Shown piece after piece: positions 19,174 to 27,101 of a DNA stretch of 64,000 nt; positions within the stretch are counted from its first letter, which is position 1; each line of letters opens with the position of its first letter. The translations under genes were made by a program, and so were the position numbers. The stretch spans positions 153,034-217,033 of the forward strand of contig NZ_AOFT01000004.1 of NCBI RefSeq assembly GCF_000348905.1, given 5' to 3'. Origin of the DNA: Bhargavaea cecembensis DSE10 (lineage in GTDB: Bacteria; Bacillota; Bacilli; Bacillales_A; Planococcaceae). The notes under the pieces are model-generated. The model was not told the origin of the DNA. It searched no databases and saw only the letters and a list, made by a program, of their open reading frames with translations.

Positions 19174-19215
19174 CAGGCCCGGGGGTCGGTCTGAGACCGG
19201 CCGTGCCCGGGCCTG
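19174..19215 (-). other. strong intercistronic hairpin between tctC and the UxuA-like gene
   Basis: CAGGCCCGGG pairs with CCCGGGCCTG around about 22 bases that contain a smaller stem. No T-run follows on the minus strand. It may be a partial terminator or an RNA-stabilising element that raises the binding-protein gene's message relative to the distal genes. Confidence 0.5.
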
Positions 19216-19242
19216 GCGTTCTGTTCCCTTTGCCTCGGACAA

Positions 19243-20238
19243 TTACTGTCCTTCAGTCAGCTCGTGGAGCTCCTGGTATTCCGCTTCAACTTCCGAGAGC
19301 TTCTTGCTCGCTTCCTCAGGATTCAGGTAAGTCGGGTTCAGCCAGGATTTCTTGATTTCCTCCTGGTATTCTTTACTCTCAACGGCTTTGCTCATTGCTT
19401 CTGTGAAAGTGGCGACAATTTCATCAGGTGTATCCGCCGGGAATGCCCAGAGGAAGACTTTGTCGACGACGAGATCAACGCCTTGTTCCTGGAAGGTCGG
19501 AATATCAGGGGCATCTTCCAAACGTTCTTCCGCCATGACACCGAGGGCGACAAAATCACCCGATTCCAGGTACCCCTGTACGAGGCCGAGCGACGTCGGG
19601 ACAATATCCACACGTCCTCCCAGCAGTGCAGTGATCTTGTCAGATGCACCGCCGACATCCACAATATTAAATTCAACGCCTGTTTCTTCCTGGATCTGAA
19701 GGATCTGCATATAGGTCATCGATCCGACTTCCGTCGCGACAGTCACCTTTTTCGGGTTCTCCTTCGCATAATCAATCATCTCTTCGACATTCTTGAACTT
19801 CGAGTCTTTGGACACGACGAATGTGTTCGACTGGTCCAGCACACCGACACCGGCAACCTTCAGGTCGGAATAGGTGTAATCGGCCAGTCCATAGATTTTG
19901 TTCAGGAGCATCGAGTTATGGAATGCCAGTACCGTATATCCGTCAGGCTTGGCGTCCTTTACCTTTTGGGTCCCTGTTGTTCCTCCAGCTCCCGTCACAT
20001 TCGTAACGACTAGCGGCTTGCCAAGTTCGTCTTCCATCGCCTTGGCCATGATCCTTGTGTTCAGGTCAGTGTCCCCGCCGGCCCCCGCAGGGACGATGAC
20101 TTCAATCGGCTTTTCCGGATACCCGGATGACGAATTGGATTCCCCTTCCGCCTGGTCTGATTCCGCACAAGCCCCGAGACCTGCAGCGAGTGCAATCGCT
20201 GCTGCGCCGAACGTGATTTTCTTCCAGATTCCCTTCAT
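19243..20238 (-). CDS. tctC: tripartite tricarboxylate transporter substrate-binding lipoprotein (TctC/Bug family)
   Basis: A 331-residue Bug-family binding protein. The signal peptide ends at the lipobox LGAC (Cys about 24), with an acidic Ser-rich linker after it. PEKPIEVIVPAGAGGDTDLN and TGAGGTTGTQKVKDAKPDGY are the two ligand loops that hold carboxylates. It delivers a carboxylate, here probably an aldarate, to the TctAB membrane proteins encoded just upstream on the same strand. Confidence 0.9.
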   Translation of the reverse strand: MKGIWKKITFGAAAIALAAGLGACAESDQAEGESNSSSGYPEKPIEVIVPAGAGGDTDLNTRIMAKAMEDELGKPLVVTNVTGAGGTTGTQKVKDAKPDGYTVLAFHNSMLLNKIYGLADYTYSDLKVAGVGVLDQSNTFVVSKDSKFKNVEEMIDYAKENPKKVTVATEVGSMTYMQILQIQEETGVEFNIVDVGGASDKITALLGGRVDIVPTSLGLVQGYLESGDFVALGVMAEERLEDAPDIPTFQEQGVDLVVDKVFLWAFPADTPDEIVATFTEAMSKAVESKEYQEEIKKSWLNPTYLNPEEASKKLSEVEAEYQELHELTEGQ

Positions 20239-20272
20239 GTGTAGTCCCCCTGTTTAATTGATATTGGATGGA

Positions 20273-21793
20273 TCATTGTTCCCCTTCGAGGAGTTCAAAC
20301 TGCTGTGTTCTTGCGTTTCGCTTCTTCTTCCAGTTGCTGTAGATTTTCAGTCCGATCGATCCCACAGTGAAGATCAGGAACGCAGCTGCAATCGGTGACG
20401 TAAGGAACGGCATGAAGTCCCCCTGAGAAAGCATGAGACCGCGCCGCAGGTTCGTCTCAAGCAGAGGTCCGAGGATAAAGCCGAGAACAAGCGGCGTCAG
20501 CGGGAAGCCGTACTTGACCATCAGGTAGCCCAAGAGACCGAAGAAGAAGAGCGCGCCCACATCAAACACTCGTCCGTTTTCCCCGTAGGCCCCGACTACA
20601 CACAGTCCCAAAATGACCGGCATTAGGATATTCTGAGGAATGCTCAGCATCTTCACGAAACCGCGCATACCAAGGAACAGGAACAGAATCATAAAGACGT
20701 TTGCAACGAGCAGGGCTGCAAAGATGGCATAGACGATATCGCCATTGTTCTGGATCAGCAGCGGACCTGGTTGAAGTCCGTGCAGCACAAGCCCGCCGAG
20801 GAGAAGCGCTGTTACCGTATCTCCCGGGATCCCGAGTGAAATCAGCGGAACGAGTGCACCCCCGATCGCTGCATTGTTGGAGGATTCGGATGCTACAACA
20901 CCATCCGGTACCCCTTTCCCGAACTTTTCAGGATTTTTCGATGAGTTTTTAGCAGCTACATACGCTAGGATATTGGAGGTTCCCCCGCCGATTCCGGGCA
21001 AGATTCCGATACCAAGTCCGATCAGACTGGATCGAAGCCAATTCCAGCCTTGTCCGAGATACTCTTTCAGGCTTACCTTGTAGCTAATTTTCTTCATATT
21101 GACTTTCAGATTGTCTTTCACTGTTTTCTCTGCATTGATGAGAATTTCTGAGATAGCGAACAGACCGATCAGCACAGGCAGAAGCGAAAACCCTGCGTCC
21201 ATCGCTGAATTTCCGAACGTAAAACGCGGAAACGCATCGATCGGAGCAGCACCCACCATGGCAAACGAGATTCCAAGCAGTCCGGCCATCATACCCTTCG
21301 CAAGTGACTTGCCCGAAAGGCTTGAGATTAGCGAAAGCGCAAAAATGATGATGGCAAAGTACTCAAACGGGCCAAATCGCAAGGCCACCTTGCCAAGCGG
21401 CGGTGCAATCATGATCAGCACCAGGATGCTCAGCAGACCGCCAAGGAAGGAAGCAACAATTGCAAAGCTGAACGCTTTACCCGCCTCTCCGTTGCGAGCC
21501 ATTGGATAACCGTCGAATGTCGTTGCGATTGACGATGGCGTCCCGGGAAGCTTAAGCAGGATAGCAGGGATTAATCCTCCGGAAACCCCTCCAATATACA
21601 GCCCCATCAGCAATGCCATCCCATCGATCGGATCCATTCCGAATGTAATCGGAAGGCAGATGGCAATCGCCATCGTTGCAGTCAAACCTGGGATCGACCC
21701 GAATATCAGACCGAGAATGACACCCCCCATGATGAGCAAAATCCCTTTTAATGTGAGAATGGAAGCGAATCCGCTTATCAGCATTTCAACCAT
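20273..21793 (-). CDS. tctA: tripartite tricarboxylate transporter large permease (TctA)
   Basis: A 506-residue polytopic protein, the usual TctA length, with about 12 membrane segments. The conserved GLIFGSIPGLTATMAIAICL and KLPGTPSSIATTFDGYP near the N-terminus and GIGILPGIGGGTSNILAY in the middle form the repeated substrate site. It acts with TctB and TctC as a sodium- or proton-driven carboxylate importer. It lies 12 bases after tctB. Confidence 0.92.
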   Translation of the reverse strand: MVEMLISGFASILTLKGILLIMGGVILGLIFGSIPGLTATMAIAICLPITFGMDPIDGMALLMGLYIGGVSGGLIPAILLKLPGTPSSIATTFDGYPMARNGEAGKAFSFAIVASFLGGLLSILVLIMIAPPLGKVALRFGPFEYFAIIIFALSLISSLSGKSLAKGMMAGLLGISFAMVGAAPIDAFPRFTFGNSAMDAGFSLLPVLIGLFAISEILINAEKTVKDNLKVNMKKISYKVSLKEYLGQGWNWLRSSLIGLGIGILPGIGGGTSNILAYVAAKNSSKNPEKFGKGVPDGVVASESSNNAAIGGALVPLISLGIPGDTVTALLLGGLVLHGLQPGPLLIQNNGDIVYAIFAALLVANVFMILFLFLGMRGFVKMLSIPQNILMPVILGLCVVGAYGENGRVFDVGALFFFGLLGYLMVKYGFPLTPLVLGFILGPLLETNLRRGLMLSQGDFMPFLTSPIAAAFLIFTVGSIGLKIYSNWKKKRNARTQQFELLEGEQ

Positions 21794-21805
21794 TTTCCCA
21801 CCCCC

Positions 21806-22300
21806 TTATAGAAGTCCTGACGGAAGCATGATGTAGAAGACATTCCGAAAAACATAATAGATGACACTGGATGCGACAACAGAGACGATGGCAAAAAGCA
21901 TCCACCTACGGTCCGGCTTGGAAGATAGGATCATCATCTGCAGGAACATATACAGCATGGTGGTGATCAGAAAACCGACAACAGGCATCACGGCCACATA
22001 GATTGCCATCAGGACAAATGACAGGATCACCGGGCGGTACGAGACCTCTTTTGCAGTGTCCTGATCCTCTTCCCCCTCTTCTTCCGGGTCCCCCTCTGTC
22101 CCGTATTTCACCTTTCGGTATCCCTCGATGATGATCGCGATGCTCATCAGGCCGATGAGAACCGAAATAATCTGGGGCATAAATGCCGGTCCGACCTGTG
22201 AGGTTGTGAGTTGCTTAAAGCTCAACGTGGCGGCGAACATGACAACGCTTACAACAAGCAGAAAAATGCCCGACTGGATGTTCTTATTCTTTAAAACCAC
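21806..22300 (-). CDS. tctB: tripartite tricarboxylate transporter small permease (TctB)
   Basis: A 164-residue protein with four hydrophobic segments and an acidic cytoplasmic loop (GTEGDPEEEGEEDQD, about 70-84), the layout of TctB. The start is a GTG at 22300, with AAGGGGTG upstream. It is the first gene of the aldarate operon, behind promoter P1 and the palindromic operator. TctB is usually weakly conserved, so the call rests partly on the tctA-tctC context. Confidence 0.85.
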   Translation of the reverse strand: MVLKNKNIQSGIFLLVVSVVMFAATLSFKQLTTSQVGPAFMPQIISVLIGLMSIAIIIEGYRKVKYGTEGDPEEEGEEDQDTAKEVSYRPVILSFVLMAIYVAVMPVVGFLITTMLYMFLQMMILSSKPDRRWMLFAIVSVVASSVIYYVFRNVFYIMLPSGLL

Positions 22301-22345
22301 AGCGATAACTTCACCCCTTTTATAGATCCTTCGTGTGATTATTGG

Positions 22346-22362
22346 TTATTGTAAGACAATAA
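22346..22362. promoter_or_regulatory. palindromic operator, copy 1 (upstream of tctB)
   Basis: TTATTGTAAGACAATAA, a perfect inverted repeat around AAG, lies over the -10 box. The same sequence occurs at 16546-16566. The probable binder is the GntR/FadR regulator at 10542-11237. Confidence 0.75.
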
Positions 22363-22376
22363 AATTGTAGTGTCAA
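22348..22376 (-). promoter_or_regulatory. promoter P1 of the aldarate operon
   Basis: Minus strand TTGACA (22376-22371), 17-base spacer, TACAAT (22353-22348), a near-consensus sigma-A promoter with the operator across the -10. Confidence 0.8.
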
Positions 22377-22518
22377 TATAAAATTTGAAGTAAATTTAGA
22401 TAATTCTATTTTGCTTTTTTCATCCCGTTACGCTCCAAGTTCACTTTACTTCCTCTCCCCCTTCCTCTACACTGGAGGCATCGGGAGTACCCGAGACACA
22501 CTAAACTGCATACCGTCA

Positions 22519-22612
22519 TTGCACTGGGGGTGCCCGTTCCGGGCTGAGATGAGAGCGTTGCTCCGATCCCTTTGAACTCGATCAGGTTAGGACCTGCGTG
22601 AGGAAGTGCGGC
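22519..22612 (+). ncRNA. TPP (thiamine pyrophosphate) riboswitch
   Basis: It has the THI-box landmarks in order: CTGGGGGTGCCC, GGGCTGAGATGAGA, CCCTTTGAACTCGATCAGGTT and GAGGAAGTGC. The outer stem is GCACT (22521) with AGTGC (22605). It precedes a terminator hairpin (22659-22687) and the ykoFEDC genes, so excess TPP should stop transcription of the transporter operon. Confidence 0.95.
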
Positions 22613-22658
22613 GAGTTTCATGGCGCCCTTCTGTTAATGGGCATGTTCTGAAATTACG

Positions 22659-22687
22659 GCTGCATCTTCACGGGTGCAGCTTTTTTT
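22659..22687 (+). terminator. riboswitch-controlled terminator
   Basis: GCTGCA, loop TCTTCACGGG, TGCAGC, then TTTTTTT, between the TPP aptamer and ykoF. A GCGCCC/GGGC element at 22623-22643 may take part in the alternative fold. Confidence 0.85.
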
Positions 22688-22717
22688 GTGTTTATTTTCA
22701 GAAGGGGGTTATTAGAA

Positions 22718-23308
22718 ATGGAAGAATTGCAGTGTGGAGTCAGTCCGATTGTGGGATTCCGGTTTACGCTGAGCCCGATGACCAATGAGTTCATCGACGT
22801 CATCAAAGGGGCACTTGAAGAGGTTGATACGTCCGCGGTGTGGATGCACACAGATGATGTATCAACGGTCATTCGCGGAAAGCAGGTGCATGTGTTCAAT
22901 GTGGCGAAGGCGCTGGCGCTGCACGCGGCGAAGACCGGCGTGCATGTGGCGCTGAATGGGACGTTTTCCGCAGGCTGCCCGGGGGACACCGCGGGGGATG
23001 CCTACCTGGACAAGCCGGATGAGCCGCTGAACAACGACACGACCGAGCAGTATGTATCATCGCAGTTTGCACTGTATCCGATGAACAATCCGGATTATAT
23101 GTCGGTCATCTACCGTGAAGTGGAGCGCGCGAAAGAACGTGGCGTCTTCAATGAGTCGATGCATTACGCGAGCGGGATTCACGGGGATATCCATGACGTG
23201 TTCGAATTTTATGAGGAGACGTTCACCAACGCCCGCTCCGAGGAGCACCGCCACCTCGTCATGACTGTTTCAATGAGCATCAACAGCCCGTCCCACGGAG
23301 GGAAATGA
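22718..23308 (+). CDS. ykoF: YkoF, thiamine/HMP-binding protein of the ykoFEDC operon
   Basis: A 196-residue protein with two ACT-like repeats (CGVSPIVGFRFTLSPMTNEF at about 5-24, SSQFALYPMNNPDYMSVIY at about 115-133), as in B. subtilis YkoF, which binds thiamine. The start is the ATG at 22718, preceded by AGAAGGGGG. It is the first gene after the TPP riboswitch and is followed by the ECF transporter parts. In this family the operon takes up a thiamine precursor, probably hydroxymethylpyrimidine. Confidence 0.9.
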   Translation: MEELQCGVSPIVGFRFTLSPMTNEFIDVIKGALEEVDTSAVWMHTDDVSTVIRGKQVHVFNVAKALALHAAKTGVHVALNGTFSAGCPGDTAGDAYLDKPDEPLNNDTTEQYVSSQFALYPMNNPDYMSVIYREVERAKERGVFNESMHYASGIHGDIHDVFEFYEETFTNARSEEHRHLVMTVSMSINSPSHGGK

Positions 23309-23309
23309 C

Positions 23310-23891
23310 ATGTTGAAGTCATGGAAGCTGAAAGAGATCGTGCTCATGTCCCTGTTTGGGGTTGTATTCGGTATCGTGTATCTCGTTGCCATCCACTTCG
23401 GCAACATCTGGGCCGGCCTGATCGGGCCGATCGCCTATGAGTGGATGTTCGGCATCTGGTTTATCGTCTCCATCCTGTCGATGGCAATCATCCGGAAGCC
23501 CGGTGCCGCAGTGTTGCCGGAGACGATTGCCGCCATCATTGAAGTCATGCTCGGCAATGCCGTCGGGCCCCGCCTGATTTTGTCCGGGGTCATCCAGGGG
23601 CTCGGCGCGGAAGCGGCATTTGCCGCCACCCGCTATCGCCACTTTAATCTGGCGGTCATGATGCTAGCAGGCGCCGGTGCTGCGGTGTTCAGCTTCGTTT
23701 ACGGCTACTTTGTCTCGGGCTATGCCGCGCTCGACCCGTCGTTCGTGCTCCTCATGTTCACGCTGCGTTTGCTGAGCGGGGCAATCATTGCCGGAATCGG
23801 CGGCAAATATCTCGCTGATGGACTGTTGGCCACAGGTGCACTCCGCGGGTATGCCATCTCGCGGACGAAACAGGGTGGGGCCGGTGCATGA
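23310..23891 (+). CDS. ykoE: YkoE, ECF transporter S (substrate-binding) component
   Basis: A 193-residue membrane protein with about six hydrophobic segments (LMSLFGVVFGIVYLVAIHFG first). FGIWFIVSILSMAIIRKPGAA and AIIEVMLGNAVGPRLILSG fit the thiamine-type S component YkoE. It starts one base after the ykoF stop and its end overlaps the ykoD start. It should bind the thiamine-related substrate in the membrane and dock on YkoC. Confidence 0.9.
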   Translation: MLKSWKLKEIVLMSLFGVVFGIVYLVAIHFGNIWAGLIGPIAYEWMFGIWFIVSILSMAIIRKPGAAVLPETIAAIIEVMLGNAVGPRLILSGVIQGLGAEAAFAATRYRHFNLAVMMLAGAGAAVFSFVYGYFVSGYAALDPSFVLLMFTLRLLSGAIIAGIGGKYLADGLLATGALRGYAISRTKQGGAGA

Positions 23892-25311
23892 ACCGGTAGT
23901 CTCACTTGCTGACGTTTCATTCCGCTTTCCGGATGACCAGGTAAACACGCTGAACGGTCTGACGTTCACTATCCGACGAGGCGAGCGGGTCGTCATCAGC
24001 GGGCCGAGCGGCTGCGGCAAAAGCACCTTGCTCTACCTGCTGAACCGGTTGTATCCGCTCAACTGTGACGGCATTGTCGAAGGGGACATCCGTCTGTTCG
24101 GGAAACGTGCGGATGACTACCGCCCCGGTGAAATCAACCGGCTGATCGCGACCGTTTTCCAGGATCCCGACTCCCAGTTCTGCATGACGACCGTCGAGGA
24201 GGAGCTTGCCTTCACGCTGGAAAACTTGCGGGTCTCCCGCGCTGACATGGAGCGGCGGATTGTGGATGTGCTCGCTCAGACCGGACTCACGGATTTCCGC
24301 AATTTGGTCATCCAGTCCCTGTCCGGCGGTCAGAAACAGCGTGTCGCCACCGCCTGCGCACTCGTTGCGGAGCCCGAAGTCCTCCTTCTGGACGAACCGC
24401 TCGCCCACCTCGACCCGTTGACCGCCCGGAATTTTGTCCGCTGGCTGGACGGGATTCAAAAGCAGACCGGCCTGACGGTAATCGCGGTGGAACACCGGCT
24501 TGATCTGTGGGAAGGATTTTTCGAACGAGAGATTGTCCTCGGGTCAGACGGACAGATGATTGGGGATCATACCGCCGATTCAAAAGCTCCGGTTGTTTTC
24601 CCAAAACGCGCCTCCGGCATGACCGGCAAACCTGCCCTCTCCGTTTCGGACCTGTCGGTTGAAATCAGCGGGAAACAGCTGCTCGAACTTCTTTCATTCG
24701 ATATTGGTGAAGGAGAAATTGCCGTCATCGCAGGACCGAACGGGAGCGGGAAATCGACGCTCGCCAAGGCGCTCTGCGGCATCTACAAACATACCGGCAC
24801 GGTCAAGTCGCCGGGCACCGGCTATGTCCCCCAATCACCGGAATTCCTGTTTCTGACGAATTCAGTACAGGACGAACTTTCCTTCTCGGGTTTGGCCACA
24901 ACGAAAATGCTGGACGATCTCGCCGATCGGCTGAAGCTCAAGGCCATTTGGGATGCCCATCCGTTCGCGGTCAGCCACGGCCAGAAACGGCGCGTTGCAA
25001 TCGGTGCCATGCTCGCCGACAACCGCCCGGTCATCATCATGGACGAGCCGACCTCCGGCCAGGACGTAGCGGGCCTGCAGGAATTGTTCTCACTCATTGA
25101 TGAACGCTCGCGCGAAGGCATCACGTTCCTGATTATCACCCATGACATGGAGTTTGCGTCTGCCGTTGCCGACTCGGTGATTCTGATCAAAGATGGCAGG
25201 CTGACCGGGAAATTCATGGCCGAGGAAGTATGGGAGAATCCGGCGCTGCTGAATGCACACCATCTTCTCCCGCCGAAAGGAGCGGACCGCCGTGAGCCGG
25301 CTTTTGCATGA
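23884..25311 (+). CDS. ykoD: YkoD, ECF transporter double ABC ATPase
   Basis: A 475-residue protein with two ABC domains in one chain. Domain 1 has Walker A GPSGCGKST, signature LSGGQKQR and Walker B VLLLDEP. Domain 2 has Walker A GPNGSGKST, signature VSHGQKRR (a degenerate form) and Walker B VIIMDEP. It powers the YkoE/YkoC importer. I take the GTG at 23884, which overlaps the ykoE stop by eight bases; upstream in-frame codons lie within ykoE. Confidence 0.9.
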   Translation: MHEPVVSLADVSFRFPDDQVNTLNGLTFTIRRGERVVISGPSGCGKSTLLYLLNRLYPLNCDGIVEGDIRLFGKRADDYRPGEINRLIATVFQDPDSQFCMTTVEEELAFTLENLRVSRADMERRIVDVLAQTGLTDFRNLVIQSLSGGQKQRVATACALVAEPEVLLLDEPLAHLDPLTARNFVRWLDGIQKQTGLTVIAVEHRLDLWEGFFEREIVLGSDGQMIGDHTADSKAPVVFPKRASGMTGKPALSVSDLSVEISGKQLLELLSFDIGEGEIAVIAGPNGSGKSTLAKALCGIYKHTGTVKSPGTGYVPQSPEFLFLTNSVQDELSFSGLATTKMLDDLADRLKLKAIWDAHPFAVSHGQKRRVAIGAMLADNRPVIIMDEPTSGQDVAGLQELFSLIDERSREGITFLIITHDMEFASAVADSVILIKDGRLTGKFMAEEVWENPALLNAHHLLPPKGADRREPAFA

Positions 25312-26050
25312 CATGAACCCGTCGGTGAAGTTCATCATCGTGACCGTCTCGATGCTCACGATGGCCTTCTTCTTCAACCCATGGACACCGCTCCTATTCT
25401 GGATCGGGATCCTCATCCTCCAGATGACAATGAGCCGGATCAACTGGAAGCTATGGGCGCTCATGATGCTGCCCTTCACGCTCGGTGCCGTCGGATACCT
25501 ATGGACGACACTCGTCTTCGGAGCGGACACCGGCGGTGAAGTCATCGGCTCATTTGCCGGCATCGAAGTCACCGACCAGCAGTGGGCCCATGCCTGGTCA
25601 CTGACTTTCCGGGTCTTGGCCTTCTCGACCCTGTCGCTGCTGTTTGCCTTCACCACGAATCCGGTCACCTTCGTCATGAGCCTTATGCAGCAGTTGAAAG
25701 TCCCGCCGAAGATCGCCTACGGCACGATGGTCGGCTACCAGTTCCTGCCTGTCCTGAAAGACGAACTCACCCAGATCAGGCAGGCCCAGCGCCTCCGCGG
25801 CGTCGGCCAGGACCGGCATTGGTGGCACCGAATCACCGGCACCAGACGCCTCCTGATCCCGATGCTTGCCGGAGCCGTACGGAAAGCCGAACGTGCCGCC
25901 TTCGCGATGGAAGCGAGAGGTTTCACCGGGGAACGCAGAATGGAATTCTACCGGCCGATTAAAGTCAGTGGGCGGGATTATGTATTGGCAGGCGTGTTTC
26001 TGGTGGTGCTTGCACTGAGTTGTGCGGGCGGCATCGTTTTAGGGAAATAA
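25292..26050 (+). CDS. ykoC: YkoC, ECF transporter T (coupling) component
   Basis: A 252-residue membrane protein with N-terminal LHDMNPSVKF, several hydrophobic helices and the coupling-helix arginine motifs near the end (QRLRGVGQD and AMEARGFTGERR), typical of EcfT. The start is the GTG at 25292, preceded by GAAAGGAG; the gene overlaps ykoD by 20 bases. It links the ATPase YkoD to the S component YkoE. Confidence 0.9.
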   Translation: MSRLLHDMNPSVKFIIVTVSMLTMAFFFNPWTPLLFWIGILILQMTMSRINWKLWALMMLPFTLGAVGYLWTTLVFGADTGGEVIGSFAGIEVTDQQWAHAWSLTFRVLAFSTLSLLFAFTTNPVTFVMSLMQQLKVPPKIAYGTMVGYQFLPVLKDELTQIRQAQRLRGVGQDRHWWHRITGTRRLLIPMLAGAVRKAERAAFAMEARGFTGERRMEFYRPIKVSGRDYVLAGVFLVVLALSCAGGIVLGK

Positions 26051-26088
26051 ATGAAACATCTGGCCTGTGGCGGTCAGATGTTTCATTT
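26050..26088 (+). terminator. hairpin after ykoC
   Basis: ATGAAACATCTGGCC pairs with GGTCAGATGTTTCAT right after the stop. The T-run is poor, so termination may be partial. Confidence 0.55.
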
Positions 26089-26108
26089 CAGTGTGATATC
26101 TCTCGATA

Positions 26109-26206
26109 GTGAGCGCTCATAGATTTCTATGAGCGCTTATTGCAGTTCTATGAGCGCTCGCGTTGATTCTATGAGCGCTTCTCGTATTCCTATGCGCGGT
26201 CACTGC
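26109..26206. repeat. tandem degenerate ~21-bp repeats, family A (TTCTATGAGCGCT)
   Basis: Three to four units begin TTCTATGAGCGCT and are spaced 20-21 bases apart. The last has changed to TTCCTATGCGCGG. The array fills the space between ykoC and the DUF421 gene. The core is kept while the spacer of each unit differs, unlike a slipped microsatellite or a CRISPR. Confidence 0.75.
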
Positions 26207-26211
26207 TTTTT

Positions 26212-26919
26212 TTATCTACCACCGATAAACACCTTCACTTTCCCGCTCCGCTCCAGCGTCGCAAGCAGGACATTCTGCAACTGCACATAGTGCTCCTCTT
26301 TCAGGACGGACAACAACCAAGATTCATCCTTTCCCTTCTCCAGGAGCGCTTCCCGATCAATCTTCCCTTCCCGCACGACCACCGCCGGCAAATCGAACGG
26401 CTCGGGCGACATATTGAAATCACTCCGGGTCGGCCCCTGATATTGCGGACTTTCGAAAAAGGAGATCGTCCCGTCCGGTTCCCATAGCGCCAGCGACAGT
26501 TTCTGGAGGTCTTCAATCTTCGCCTTACGCGCTTCGGAAAGCAGATAATCGATGGTGATTCGGGCTTTTTTCAGGTTGGGATAAACGAGCTGTCCCTTAT
26601 CCACGAGCGGAAGCGGTTTGGGCAGAACGAAGTTTCGGACGCGCCCTGATTTCAGAACGGCAAATACGCTCGCCGAGTAAAGGACAGCGAGAGCGATCAT
26701 CGTAATCATGGATCCCTTCAGGCCAAGCCCTTCATCTGACAGGGGGTGCGCGATGATATTCCCGATTGTGATCGCGACTGCAAAATCCAGCAGACTCAAC
26801 TGTGAGATCGATCGCTGCCCCATGGCCTTGACCACAATCAGCAGAAAGACATAGGAAACAACCGCCCTCAAAATCCACTGCATGGCGGTCAGCGTTTCCT
26901 GTGCATGAAAGAACTCCAC
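26212..26919 (-). CDS. DUF421 membrane protein (YetF/YrbG type)
   Basis: A 235-residue protein with three N-terminal membrane helices (about 12-90; KAMGQRSISQLSLLDFAVAI is the family hallmark). The soluble C-terminal DUF421 domain follows, with LPLVDKGQLVYPNLKKARIT. Family members occur in many spore-formers, and their function is poorly defined. The start is the GTG at 26919, with AGAGGGGCGGAG upstream. The gene stands alone between two arrays of the same short repeat family. Confidence 0.85.
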   Translation of the reverse strand: MEFFHAQETLTAMQWILRAVVSYVFLLIVVKAMGQRSISQLSLLDFAVAITIGNIIAHPLSDEGLGLKGSMITMIALAVLYSASVFAVLKSGRVRNFVLPKPLPLVDKGQLVYPNLKKARITIDYLLSEARKAKIEDLQKLSLALWEPDGTISFFESPQYQGPTRSDFNMSPEPFDLPAVVVREGKIDREALLEKGKDESWLLSVLKEEHYVQLQNVLLATLERSGKVKVFIGGR

Positions 26920-26990
26920 TGGCTCCGCCCCTCTCGGCTGTTTTCAGCCAGTGTGCCCAACCGAGGCGGCGGTTTACACCTTCATACTGG

Positions 26991-27059
26991 GCGCGCATAG
27001 GTTCCTATGCGCGGTTTCAGCGATTCTATGCGCGCTTCTAGCCTTTCTATGCGCGCTCC
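26991..27059. repeat. tandem degenerate ~21-bp repeats, family A (second array)
   Basis: Three units carry TTCTATGCGCG or TTCCTATGCGCG at about 21-base spacing. It is related to the array at 26109-26206 and flanks the other side of the DUF421 gene. Confidence 0.7.
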
Positions 27060-27063
27060 CAAC

Positions 27064-27093
27064 AAAAAAGAGAAGGCGCCAATCCGCCTTCTC
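27064..27093 (-). terminator. terminator after the YvbH-like gene
   Basis: Minus strand GAGAAGGCG, short loop, CGCCTTCTC, TTTTTT, just past the stop at 27102. Confidence 0.85.
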
Positions 27094-27101
27094 CTCTTCC
27101 A

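Noticed and set aside
22406..22621. Minus-strand frame of 71 codons across the TPP aptamer
   Set aside because: It is the complement of the conserved riboswitch; no ribosome site.
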